A stretch of 64,000 bases of DNA, taken from Bacillota bacterium. Lineage in GTDB: Bacteria > Bacillota > Bacilli > Paenibacillales > NBRC-103111. The position numbers and the translations under genes were made by a program. The notes beneath the pieces were generated by a model that searched no databases, was not told the origin of the DNA, and saw only the letters and a list, made by a program, of their open reading frames with translations. Of the stretch, positions 51,394 through 60,452 are shown in pieces. Numbering within the stretch: position 1 is the stretch's first letter; each line of letters opens with the position of its first letter. The stretch covers positions 1-64,000 of the forward strand of contig JAEWGW010000034.1 in the NCBI GenBank assembly GCA_023388055.1. Reading direction: 5' to 3'.

Positions 51394-53616
51394 TTACAAC
51401 GGGATTTCATTCAAAAAAAGCTTGTACGCCCGTTGCGTCTGTATATTACGTTCGATCGAATCGACATCGTAAGACTCTACAATCCTGCGGAGTCGATCCA
51501 CAGAGTCCAGCCATTCTTTATCTAAGGAATCGGCCGCATGATTAAAGGCAGCAGCTGTGTCCTCCCAATACTTATCCAGCACCTTTTTATATTTCATCAG
51601 AGCATTTTTAGCGTCGTACTCTTTCACGATTTTTTTAGCTAAGCTCTTTTCCCAGCCGCCTGAGATGAGAGTGAATACCGCTAAGGCTGCTAAAACAGAA
51701 AGCGTGATACCAATAACAATGGGCCCGCCGATTGCAGAGATGGCAGTTGCGGCTGCGGCTGTTCCTCCAACGGAAATACCGATTGCAGAGAGTAAGCTCA
51801 CACCCTGCGCGACAAGAATGTAAGCACCTAAGTTACCTAGGGAAGCAGCCCAAACTGCAAGTCCGCCAAACGTAGCTAAGCCGACAAGGCCCGCTGCAAA
51901 AGCCTTTGTGGCATCAAAACTAATGGAGATGTCATATGAGTTGGCCATGGGATTTCCACTCTCGATGGAATTCTGGAACTGCTCCAAAAACGCATTGATT
52001 TTCTGGGTCAACTGTTCCGACTCTTCAGCAAGGGTCTTCTGCATCTCACTTTGCAGCGTCGAGCCCAGAAAACTGGACAAAGTCTGGATGTCTTCCTTCT
52101 TTTTTTTAAATCCCTTAGACTTGATAATCGAGGCAATACTGTCCACAGAGATAAGTTCTCCGTACTTATTGGCAAATTTCTGAACCGAGGATGCTTTCAG
52201 GTTAGAGATCGCGCTTAATATATCCTGCCTGCGGTTCTGATTTTCATTAGCACGCTGCGGTTCGTTAGCCTGAATGTCATAAAGCATTTGTTCGTAATGG
52301 TCCCGCTGGGTAAGAATTTTTTCAAATTCATGAATCTTTTTATCGACCTCTTGGTCGTATTCCATGACCACATCGCGGATGTACGATTTTGCTTTTTCAT
52401 TAATCACATTCGGCAATTGCTCGATTATTGAGCGTAGATCATCCTCAAATGCTTTCCTTAACATAGAAATATCCGTCGTATAAGTAAAAAATCTACTTCG
52501 AATGACCTTTTCGTCATAACAGTGGCCCGTTGCCTCAGCCCGCATCTTCAGCATTGATTGGGGCATCGATTGTAAAAACCGTTCACAGCCTTTATCAAGA
52601 ATAACAGACAATGATTGCGGATTTCCCCGATCTACCGTATGGGCCTGCGAGGCCAGAACAAAGAGGTTTGCAAGCGGTTTAATGTCATTAGTTGATGCGT
52701 GCTCCACAGGGTGCAAGGAAAGCATTGACTCTTTCAAATAGTCAATATCTCCATCACGCATGAAGCCATTCGCAATTGACATGTAAATAAGAATATCCGC
52801 ATTCTTTTTCCCCTCAAAAGCAAGATTGTCATCCTCTAGCCGGTCTCCAGTACCGAAGCCTGGTAAATCGACAATATCACAATTCTTCAGGAAATCAGAT
52901 TCCACGAAAATAACGGCTGCCCCTGCTTCAGTGCGTTCGTAATCTTCTCCTTGGCGTGTACCGAAACTTTTGAGGATTTCAGCACTTCCTCCTGCCAATT
53001 TCCATTCACGGCAATAGCTTTCATCAGACAGCCGCCGCTCGTCCCATGGGGCGGCACCTTTCCCTTCGGAAGCTGCCCGAAATACCCAAGCTTCCTCTTC
53101 CATGTAGGACGGTCGATCTGAAATGTGCTTAATATATACGTTAATTGCGGTTGTGGGTGTCCAAGATGTCGGCATCTTCTCGATGCCTAGAAGCGAGTTA
53201 ATAAGGCGGCTTTTGCCCACGTCGGAATGTCCTACGATTGCAATTCGCGGCTTAGCGATGATGTAGTCGACTTTTACACGCAGCTCCGACATCTGTTTAT
53301 CGTACGTATAGCCCCACATTACACGATACTCGGCACCTTTTTTAGTCAAATAATCTACCAGATTCCTCTTTGTAAAATCTGCATTTTTCCAGGTATTGTT
53401 TACAACCAGAGGTTCCGGTGCAGAACGTTTAAAATTAACCAACTCATCGATCGTTGTGCCGGTCACATTTGCGATCTTCATGAGGATTTCAAGCGGAGTC
53501 TGATCTGTGGATTGTTCCAGACGGGAAATATAATCCTGCCTGACATCAATTAATGCGGCAAACTCAGCCTGCGTCATCTTCAATCTGTTTTCTCGGAAGC
53601 TCTTAAGGTCAAACAA
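51394..53616 (-). CDS. XRE-headed dynamin-like GTPase
   Basis: 740 residues from TTG 53616 (AAGGGG 8 bases upstream). Residues 1-62 an XRE helix-turn-helix (MTQAEFAALIDVRQDYISRL); a linker; a dynamin-type GTPase about 120-400 with P-loop GHSDVGKSRL, a conserved Thr region (TSWTPTTAINV) as switch 1, switch 2 DLPGFGTGD, and no clear (N/T)KxD G4 motif (VLASQAHTVD in its place); helical stalk about 420-565; two or three hydrophobic segments about 575-665 (paddle or membrane anchor); C-terminal helices. Dynamin-like proteins remodel or tether membranes. Joining a DNA-binding head to a membrane GTPase is unusual and suggests that it also controls its own operon. First gene of the cassette. Confidence 0.85.
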   Translation of the reverse strand: MFDLKSFRENRLKMTQAEFAALIDVRQDYISRLEQSTDQTPLEILMKIANVTGTTIDELVNFKRSAPEPLVVNNTWKNADFTKRNLVDYLTKKGAEYRVMWGYTYDKQMSELRVKVDYIIAKPRIAIVGHSDVGKSRLINSLLGIEKMPTSWTPTTAINVYIKHISDRPSYMEEEAWVFRAASEGKGAAPWDERRLSDESYCREWKLAGGSAEILKSFGTRQGEDYERTEAGAAVIFVESDFLKNCDIVDLPGFGTGDRLEDDNLAFEGKKNADILIYMSIANGFMRDGDIDYLKESMLSLHPVEHASTNDIKPLANLFVLASQAHTVDRGNPQSLSVILDKGCERFLQSMPQSMLKMRAEATGHCYDEKVIRSRFFTYTTDISMLRKAFEDDLRSIIEQLPNVINEKAKSYIRDVVMEYDQEVDKKIHEFEKILTQRDHYEQMLYDIQANEPQRANENQNRRQDILSAISNLKASSVQKFANKYGELISVDSIASIIKSKGFKKKKEDIQTLSSFLGSTLQSEMQKTLAEESEQLTQKINAFLEQFQNSIESGNPMANSYDISISFDATKAFAAGLVGLATFGGLAVWAASLGNLGAYILVAQGVSLLSAIGISVGGTAAAATAISAIGGPIVIGITLSVLAALAVFTLISGGWEKSLAKKIVKEYDAKNALMKYKKVLDKYWEDTAAAFNHAADSLDKEWLDSVDRLRRIVESYDVDSIERNIQTQRAYKLFLNEIPL

Positions 53617-53752
53617 TAGTCTCGCCCCTTATTAATGGAATGTAGGTTACTGCTTCTATTACCAGAAACTAGGACCTATTATATATTAAGAGGAAAAAAA
53701 TTACACTAGGAGGTCCCTCTCGTCTTATCTATCTGTTCACCCTCATGATGGC

Positions 53753-53856
53753 GCGGCGGAAAACTTCAGCTTGTAGTCATAATCCCGAATGGAAGTCCGA
53801 ATCCTCCCCCAGCTAGAACCCGTTTCTTCCTCAAACCGAACCGCTTCCCATACATA
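53753..53856 (-). pseudogene. Short gene-like fragment between the McrC-like and dynamin-like genes
   Basis: Between two stops the minus strand reads YVWEAVRFEEETGSSWGRIR then TSIRDYDYKLKFSAAPS. Amino-acid composition looks coding but there is no start. It follows the McrC-like gene stop by about 35 bases. The rest of the 274-base gap holds a TATAAT-like box near 53682 that may serve the dynamin-like gene. Confidence 0.3.
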
Positions 53857-53890
53857 CTAGAGTCCTAAGCATAAAATCTTGTTATGAATT

Positions 53891-55393
53891 TCAGCTATCA
53901 AGTTTTTCTCCTCCTCTCTCAGATGTGAGATGCTGCTCCAACCATTGGTCTAGATGAGTCAAATCTCCCCCTGGAATCAGCGATATAGCACCCATCTGAT
54001 ACCTGTTGTGAAACTCCGGTTTAAAAAACCGAAGTCCTTCCTCGTGTGCCGGGGTCACTATCACTACATTCTCTACAGCTTTTTGATCGTTATGCTCCAA
54101 CAGAATACCATCTTTGTACTTGTGCATCTCGCCAAGGGCTGTTCCTAAATTGCCCGCTACCCTATACTTGGGATCCAGAATGTATAGCCGTTCTCCCGCT
54201 TCAATCACAATATCCGGGATCATCCTCTGCGTATAAGTATAAAAGCGTTGAGAATCATGTTGAAACACACGCTGGTAGGACAGCTTCATCCCATGCTTCA
54301 GCTTGACCATACTCTCGTGATGCTCTGCAAAATGAAGGAACAAACCTTCTCTCGACGTCCGAAACAACCCACTGGTGTCTTGAAGTAACCCTTTCTCCCG
54401 AAGGATCTTCACAAGCTGCATATAGCACCAGATCTCATACAGCGCATATGTTTCCCGCAGCGGGTATCGATGGGTCAGTCCGATTCGTTCGTTCCCATGC
54501 TTATACAATCGGTCGAACCATTGATAACATGGCCGATATACAGGATGTTTACGAAACACTTGGGAAATCTGCGTGACACCTTGATAGGGCTCTACCTGTT
54601 TAAACATAGGAGCCCGCAGCCAATAGCCTACACGATCTGCATAGGCATCCGCTCTCCCGGAGCGTTCTCCCGGTAATGTGCTTCCATATTCCTTCAAGAG
54701 ATGCCTGAGCTCCATAAGCCAACGCTTCAGCATCTTGTTCTCATAGGTGTTATAACTATCCTCACGAACGGAGGTCTTCACTGTTTCTGGTATGGTTCCT
54801 TCTGCACATTTCCCACGGTTCTGCTCCAGCCAAGCCATGGTTCGGGTATCCACCATTCGGACACGGTCCCGCCTCAGTACACACTCCGTTGCCTTAAGCA
54901 CACGGAGCGGCCGTTCCACGATACTCCAGATCAAGACGGCTAGAGTGGAAAATGATGCTTCAACATAACTCCACTGTGCCAGGGAGAGCTCCCGGATACG
55001 CTGATTGGCATCGATGCCGATTTCGATATTGGAATACTCAAAGCATAGCGACGCTTCTTCCAAGATATCATGAAGCATCCGGTCATACTGCTCCTGGGTC
55101 ATTTTCCGATCATCCGAATAGAGGTACGACCCCAGCTTAAATCCATCAACCTCAATTCTGACTTGTCCACTATAGAAGGGCGTCGTCAGTTGCCCATATG
55201 CAAACCCTTGGGAGATGCGGATCGGAAATAGGGGTAACTCACAAAAACAGATCGAAGGAGCCTGTTCGGAGCTCTGCAGATCATACCTCCAGTCATAGGA
55301 CGTCCCTTCGGTTAGATAAGTCTCCTCCAAAGGGATCCATATCTCACCCGTCGTCCTAAGCTGAAGCCTACCGCCAAAACTGGGTTGCTCCAT
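53891..55393 (-). CDS. DUF2357/PD-(D/E)XK nuclease, McrC-like
   Basis: 500 residues from ATG 55393 (AAGGAG 10 bases upstream), overlapping the ATPase gene by 26 bases. N-terminal beta-rich part about 1-130, middle helical region, and near the C-terminus (about 395-440) the nuclease core: IPDIVIEAGERLYILDPKYR, giving the PD-x(n)-DxK pattern with Asp, Asp and Lys, then TALGEMHKYKDGI. This is the McrC-type partner of an McrB-type ATPase in modification-dependent (type IV) restriction, where it cuts DNA after translocation. Third gene of the trio. Confidence 0.85.
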   Translation of the reverse strand: MEQPSFGGRLQLRTTGEIWIPLEETYLTEGTSYDWRYDLQSSEQAPSICFCELPLFPIRISQGFAYGQLTTPFYSGQVRIEVDGFKLGSYLYSDDRKMTQEQYDRMLHDILEEASLCFEYSNIEIGIDANQRIRELSLAQWSYVEASFSTLAVLIWSIVERPLRVLKATECVLRRDRVRMVDTRTMAWLEQNRGKCAEGTIPETVKTSVREDSYNTYENKMLKRWLMELRHLLKEYGSTLPGERSGRADAYADRVGYWLRAPMFKQVEPYQGVTQISQVFRKHPVYRPCYQWFDRLYKHGNERIGLTHRYPLRETYALYEIWCYMQLVKILREKGLLQDTSGLFRTSREGLFLHFAEHHESMVKLKHGMKLSYQRVFQHDSQRFYTYTQRMIPDIVIEAGERLYILDPKYRVAGNLGTALGEMHKYKDGILLEHNDQKAVENVVIVTPAHEEGLRFFKPEFHNRYQMGAISLIPGGDLTHLDQWLEQHLTSERGGEKLDS

Positions 55394-57611
55394 AACGCAA
55401 TAGCTCCTTCTCCATGCGTATCATATGACCACAACTTACGGAACCTTGGCCCAAATATTCTGCGAAAGCATCCTTCAGTTCCCTCAGCAGGTCCGCAATT
55501 CGGTCATCACCCTTCAACTTGGGAAGGACCTTCTCGGAGATCACCTGATCCAGCATCCCTATTCTTGAGGCCTGATGTTCCACATCTAATGTCTGGTGGC
55601 GAATCAGCTTCTGCAGCATTTCATTCATTGTCCGATAGCCAAAGTGAAGGTAATAGGGGGCTAATATTCCATGAATCCGTTTGAGGTAAGTAAATTCGTT
55701 CTGCAGTCCGTTCTTCATCCCGTCATCTAATCGATTCCAGAACGTATCCAGATCAACATCGCTTAACGTCATCACAAAAGCGCGGTCTAATACCTTATCT
55801 GAGATACTATGCGTGGTCTCATCCACATTGATGGTGCCGATGAGATAGATATTAGGTGGAATGCTGATTTTGGACGGAATCCCCTCCAGATCATTACGGT
55901 TGTGCAGCCAAATCTCCTTACTAGACTCGACCCCGCTCAGGTAATCGCTCAGATAATACTCAACCCGGGCAAGATTCATTTCGTCTAGTACGATAAAATG
56001 TGGCTTTTCCCGCTCCGCCTGGGCATGTAATAGCATTCGGAGAAACTCTGTCATGACATATCGGTTCTCAAATGAGCTATAGTATCCGAACAATGCCGTC
56101 CCATCTGTCCAATCCGGTCTAACGGGTATCACGGATAGGTAAGGGTTCTCCTCCTCGTAAGACAAGCCGTATACCGCATTGGCATAGAGCTTGGCCAATT
56201 GGGTCTTGCCTGTTCCCGAGATGCCGCTTAGAATGACAAAGTGTTTATCTTGCATTGCGGTCAGGTTCAGGTGAAGATCACGAATAAGATCCTTACTGAA
56301 GGTCAGAGTGCTACTCTGTGCCCAATCCCAAATTACCGAGAATTCAAAACTACTCGAATATTCCTCCACTTCTTTTGTATCTATGTCATCACCCAGAAAT
56401 GGTTCCTTAAAGGATTTCTCTGTCTGCGGAAACCGGAAACTTCCCCTTCCGCTCACATGGGCAAAAAGCAAGGCGGCACAAGCCAGCTGGCCCTTGACCT
56501 CTGCGGCCTCCTCCATAAACCGGCCCTCGTCATTTCTGTAAGTCCCAATCCGATACTCATTCTCTCGGACATGAAAACCATGTTTAGTCAATAAATCCAG
56601 GGCCCTCTTCTTTAATTCTTCGTTGTTCTGATCCTTCATTCGAAATGCTTTCTGAATCCACCATTCGTGTTCCGAGTTACCCAAGAGCACGTCTACATTC
56701 GTGTAAATATGGTTGTTGTTTCCCTCCACGTCTACTGCCAGCATCGGTCGGGAAAGAGCTCTCTCAAATTCGTACTCTCGGTAGAAGAACTTTCCCTGCA
56801 CGACCGTTTGGCCTTCCCGCTTTAGGGAAAAACTTTGAGTCCGTTGCCCCTTGCTCTCACTGCCTGTCTTCTCATACTCAATCTGATAGATGTTTCCGAA
56901 GAACTCCGTAGTGTACGGCGTCTCCACGGATGCCAGTAGGTTCATGATATGACCCGCTCGCGCACTTCGTTCCCGGTACTGCAATAAACAACTCCGGAAC
57001 TCCCCCATCTGCCCCCAGAGCTCTCGTAGCATTCCGGCAATCGCATCTTCATCTAGCTGCCCTTCCAGGGGAAGCGACATGCCAAAGTATACCCAGGGAC
57101 GAGCCTTGGTTTTGACTGTCTCTTCGATGGTGGTTTCCAGTTGGGAGCGCTCCACCTCGAGTCTACTGAAGGATCCTGTTCTCGTATATATATGAATACC
57201 CGGCTCTAATGCATCAAGCATAGCCCCAAGGCGCCTGTTCCGGATCAACTCATAAACCAAATAGAAGCTAAGTTCCACCTGCACATAGAGCTGTTTCTCC
57301 AGGCCATTAAACTCCAGCGTCAGCAGACTGGTTTCCTTCTCCCCAATCTGGCGTACGATCTCAGCGAAATACTTTCTTCCGATATTCGTATCCTTCTTTT
57401 GCTCTGCATATTTGGGATTCAAGGCATCATGATAGGTGGTTACCAAGGTTTTTCCATACGTGGCGATCCGATAATCGGCCCCTAGGAGCTCCCCGGCCAT
57501 AATACCCATCTCCTGGGTCCAGAGTGCATCCATCGCCTCGTTCACACGTTTGCACCGCTCCGCCGTATTTTCGATATCGAACAGCTGCTGATAATGGGAT
57601 AAATTAATCAT
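55368..57611 (-). CDS. McrB-type AAA+ ATPase
   Basis: 747 residues from ATG 57611 (GGAGAGGA about 9 bases upstream; the ATG three codons earlier abuts the site). N-terminal region about 1-200 resembles the DUF3578/MrcB-N type, probably binding modified or foreign DNA; AAA+ domain about 455-700: Walker A VILSGISGTGKTQLAKL, Walker B FIVLDEMNLARVEYY, sensor/R-finger zone IGTINVDETTHSISDKVLDRAF. McrB proteins normally hydrolyse GTP; whether this one does is not visible. It overlaps the upstream 434-residue gene by 8 bases and the nuclease gene by 26. Confidence 0.88.
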   Translation of the reverse strand: MINLSHYQQLFDIENTAERCKRVNEAMDALWTQEMGIMAGELLGADYRIATYGKTLVTTYHDALNPKYAEQKKDTNIGRKYFAEIVRQIGEKETSLLTLEFNGLEKQLYVQVELSFYLVYELIRNRRLGAMLDALEPGIHIYTRTGSFSRLEVERSQLETTIEETVKTKARPWVYFGMSLPLEGQLDEDAIAGMLRELWGQMGEFRSCLLQYRERSARAGHIMNLLASVETPYTTEFFGNIYQIEYEKTGSESKGQRTQSFSLKREGQTVVQGKFFYREYEFERALSRPMLAVDVEGNNNHIYTNVDVLLGNSEHEWWIQKAFRMKDQNNEELKKRALDLLTKHGFHVRENEYRIGTYRNDEGRFMEEAAEVKGQLACAALLFAHVSGRGSFRFPQTEKSFKEPFLGDDIDTKEVEEYSSSFEFSVIWDWAQSSTLTFSKDLIRDLHLNLTAMQDKHFVILSGISGTGKTQLAKLYANAVYGLSYEEENPYLSVIPVRPDWTDGTALFGYYSSFENRYVMTEFLRMLLHAQAEREKPHFIVLDEMNLARVEYYLSDYLSGVESSKEIWLHNRNDLEGIPSKISIPPNIYLIGTINVDETTHSISDKVLDRAFVMTLSDVDLDTFWNRLDDGMKNGLQNEFTYLKRIHGILAPYYLHFGYRTMNEMLQKLIRHQTLDVEHQASRIGMLDQVISEKVLPKLKGDDRIADLLRELKDAFAEYLGQGSVSCGHMIRMEKELLRYGATQFWR

Positions 57612-58908
57612 GGTGCACATTCCTCTCCAACAAGGGACTCAAGTATTCACCAACGAATATCTTCAAGCAATCCATGAGCTTCTCCATGTTACCGTAAACC
57701 TGTGCGCTTGGAAATGGAAGCAAAAAGATATTCATTTTTTTTAACGTCAGAGCGGCGACAGCCCGGTTCATCATGATCCCGTGCTCTAGTTCCACTGGCT
57801 CAAAAGATACTCCGAACATATGGGAGAGTACCTCTTTTTTGAATCCATTTGCGCCGCCAAGGCCAATAAGTATGGTGGCAGACGATTGCTCAAAGGCATT
57901 CATCAGAAGCCGCCGGCGCTTCTCTACATCCCTACTGTAGTTGCTGAAGGAATCTTCCACCCCATCTGCAAACTGATTATAGGCACGTAAATACTTCGCT
58001 TGGATGGTATCGGTCAATTGGTACGCTTCATACCATGCTCCTTCCTTGGGCCGCGGAAGATGTCTCCAATCGGACAGGGCAGTCTGGATGCCCTTTCGGG
58101 GACAGAAGAGTTCCTTCAAGGCAAATTCTTTAATCTGCTTCTGTATCCCGTCAACGTTACTAGACTGGAACCAGTGGTCTAACGGTACGGTGTCTCTTTT
58201 CTCCAAAGCAAGGACCATCCGAGAAATACTCGTCAAAAATGAACTGCGTGTATTATCCGTTACAACTGGATTCTCCCCCTTAGCTCTTAAATACTCTACA
58301 ACCTTATCCCGTCCTCCTATAGCCGAAGATTCCCAATAACCGTTTTGATCAGGATTGCCAAATGTGTAATTAGCCGCGGAAGAACCGGCATCCTTACCGA
58401 ATGTACTGCATCGAGCCTCCACATTAGCCTCAATGCTGAAAGTTCCGGTCCCTTCCTCGTTACCGAAAAAAAGGATATCTGCTTTGGGGAAATTGCCACA
58501 ACCAATATAGGAGATCAATCGTGTATATTGATCCTTGCTTATTACCCAATGCGGCGTTTCGGATTCAATATACTCTGACCCTTCTGAATGATCCATATCA
58601 TCTACGAAGGACTCCTTTATCATCTTCTGAGGCTCATACGACAGAACCTTCCCATCAGACAGATTAGAGTTCAGGACTTTCAGTTCCTGCGGGTAGAAGT
58701 AAGCTGGCTCACAAAATTCAGACCCTTTGTTTATTCTGTGCAACTTCACGAGCACATAATGTTTGGGGGTGGAGTCCACAACGACTCCAGTACGTTTTTT
58801 ATCAACCAAGCTCCAATTTTTATCCTCATGTCTATAAACCCTATCGACAATCTGGACCTTATCCCCGACCCGAATTTGCGTTCCCTCTACGTCTACATAA
58901 TATTCCAT
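57604..58908 (-). CDS. Accessory protein of the McrBC-like trio, possible UDG-like fold
   Basis: 434 residues from ATG 58908 (AGGAGG 9 bases upstream); the longer frame to 59040 belongs to the pseudogene in front. Residues 1-80 a small beta-barrel-like domain (VGDKVQIVDR, RTGVVVDSTPKHYVLVKL). Residues about 130-430: ADILFFGNEEGTGTFSIEAN, ILIGLGGANGFKKEVLSHMF and NIFLLPFPSAQVYGN, whose spacing recalls uracil-DNA-glycosylase-like folds (motif near the N-terminus, HPS-like motif near the end). That is a weak structural guess. It overlaps the McrB-like gene by 8 bases and so belongs to the same system, perhaps reading DNA bases or modifications. Confidence 0.7.
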   Translation of the reverse strand: MEYYVDVEGTQIRVGDKVQIVDRVYRHEDKNWSLVDKKRTGVVVDSTPKHYVLVKLHRINKGSEFCEPAYFYPQELKVLNSNLSDGKVLSYEPQKMIKESFVDDMDHSEGSEYIESETPHWVISKDQYTRLISYIGCGNFPKADILFFGNEEGTGTFSIEANVEARCSTFGKDAGSSAANYTFGNPDQNGYWESSAIGGRDKVVEYLRAKGENPVVTDNTRSSFLTSISRMVLALEKRDTVPLDHWFQSSNVDGIQKQIKEFALKELFCPRKGIQTALSDWRHLPRPKEGAWYEAYQLTDTIQAKYLRAYNQFADGVEDSFSNYSRDVEKRRRLLMNAFEQSSATILIGLGGANGFKKEVLSHMFGVSFEPVELEHGIMMNRAVAALTLKKMNIFLLPFPSAQVYGNMEKLMDCLKIFVGEYLSPLLERNVHHD

Positions 58909-59202
58909 AATAATGTTCCTCCTATTGCACGAATTGAGTAACGAGAATGTTTCCCCCTCATGGATATACTCAAGGGCACGCATTTTGTAATTCACATCGA
59001 TTGTGATACTTCGATCGTCATGTTCCATCCATATATCCAAATAGCTGCGCTTCTAAGGGTCAATGTTCATGCGCTTTTCCAATCGGATTTTACAGTCGTA
59101 CATCTCTCTCAACTCTCATGCGAGAGCATGTTGAAAATCGGCTTCATTATGGAATATGGGGTGTTTCTTAGCCAGTGCCTCCAATGCAGCTTTTAGATTC
59201 AT
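58909..59202 (-). pseudogene. PD-(D/E)XK-like nuclease gene with two nonsense mutations
   Basis: From ATG 59202 one frame reads MNLKAALEALAKKHPIFHNE, ADFQHALA, TGA (codon 29, 59118-59116), ELREMYDCKIRLEKRMNIDP, TAG (codon 50, 59055-59053), KRSYLDIWMEHDDRSITIDV, NYKMRALEYIHEGETFSLLN, then runs into the start of the 434-residue gene. Related intact proteins have Trp (TGG) at the first stop, so TGG to TGA is likely, and CAG to TAG at the second. The D-x(n)-(E/D)xK site of relatives (ELKYK) is changed to DVNYK here. The C-terminal part is gone. Confidence 0.8.
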
Positions 59203-59336
59203 CGTTATTTCCAACAGGATTGATTGATCTAATTATGTCATATCATTAAGACCACTGGATGTCACGGAATATATGTTCGCCGGGCTATATTTTCCATCTA
59301 TGTAATTTCGACACTTGTTATCGGTTTCCTCCAAAA

Positions 59337-59378
59337 TAAATAGAACCTCAGACCCAGATACATGGATACTTGAGGTTC
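59337..59378 (-). terminator. Terminator of the pPIWI_RE operon
   Basis: Minus strand GAACCTCA ... TGAGGTTC (59378-59343) followed by TATTTATTTT, ten bases after the REase-like gene. The stretch 59203-59336 shows no further gene. Confidence 0.6.
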
Positions 59379-59387
59379 AATCATTAA

Positions 59388-60422
59388 TTATATATATACA
59401 CCTAACCATTTCATTAGGTATGGCCGGTCATTGTTGGCCGCTACCTCGTACCACTCGGAGCACAGGAAGTACTCTTCCCCATGGATTAGGACCGGTGCAG
59501 AGTAATATCGGAGTGGGCTTTTACCTTGTGTTATTGACGCCTTCTGAAGAACAGGGTACTGGATATCGAACGTTTCCTTGGAATACGACTTGGTCTGCAT
59601 ACGTTCAATCTCATCCTTAGAGATTCTCCCCTCTTCAAGTAGTCTTCGAAAAATTGTCCTGACAATAATCCCAATCTTCATTTCCTTAAGTCCACTTACT
59701 CCATTTGTTTCAATCCCACTCAGTTCTGATGTTGTGCGTCTTGACCCAGTACTCTTAGGTTCAAACACCGGTTTAGAACCCTTGAACGCGAGTAGATTAT
59801 ACATTTGTAAGCTCTGCATAAACAGCTCTGAAGTATCCGCCACTTCATCCAGCACATTAAGAATGGGCTCCAAGATGGTCTCTCTAAAATCTTCATTTGC
59901 GATAATACGCACATGATATTGCAGCCTAGCCTCTAGCAGGATGCGTTCCACATCTTCAATGCATCGCATCAAGTCCGTGTAAACTGTCGGGTTAATCTTT
60001 GGAGAGGCGAAAACAATGGTACCAGCACCCAACCCCATATAACCATGCAAACACATAGCCGTTCTTAAGATCATTTTGATAATTCTAGAAACGGTCTCTT
60101 CCTTGGAGCCATAGTTCAACCCACCCTCATGGAAGGGCACATCAATCCCATATACATGGGGAACTCCATTATCATAACTTATCCCTACAACATCGATCTC
60201 TGCATGGTCAATAAGCTGATCAATGGACTTTGTTTCCTTGTACAAGTCGTACCCATATTTCTCAGCAAAAAACGTCGCAAAACCGGTCATTAGTTGCTCT
60301 AGTGTTTCTCTGCCCTTTAATTCCCACTTACTCGATGGCTTCCAATTCAATTGGGCCAACTGGCATTCCTTAATATGCTTCAGCCAAGACAAGATCAATG
60401 ATTCTCCGATTTCTATTTTCAT
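59388..60422 (-). CDS. Restriction-endonuclease-like protein of the pPIWI_RE operon
   Basis: 344 residues from ATG 60422 (GGAGGT 5 bases upstream). Residues about 60-130 hold AEIDVVGISYDNGVPHVYGI and DVPFHEGGLNYGSKEE, a PD-(D/E)XK-like strand pair with Asp and Asp/Glu but no clear catalytic Lys; this IDV(A/P)FHEGGLNYG pattern recurs in a widespread family found in restriction loci. The rest is helical. It follows the pPIWI_RE gene by 30 bases and ends at a terminator. It could be the REase partner predicted for pPIWI_RE systems, or an inactive relative. Confidence 0.75.
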   Translation of the reverse strand: MKIEIGESLILSWLKHIKECQLAQLNWKPSSKWELKGRETLEQLMTGFATFFAEKYGYDLYKETKSIDQLIDHAEIDVVGISYDNGVPHVYGIDVPFHEGGLNYGSKEETVSRIIKMILRTAMCLHGYMGLGAGTIVFASPKINPTVYTDLMRCIEDVERILLEARLQYHVRIIANEDFRETILEPILNVLDEVADTSELFMQSLQMYNLLAFKGSKPVFEPKSTGSRRTTSELSGIETNGVSGLKEMKIGIIVRTIFRRLLEEGRISKDEIERMQTKSYSKETFDIQYPVLQKASITQGKSPLRYYSAPVLIHGEEYFLCSEWYEVAANNDRPYLMKWLGVYI

Positions 60423-60452
60423 AGTTACCTCCAATATAATTAGTTCCTTGAC

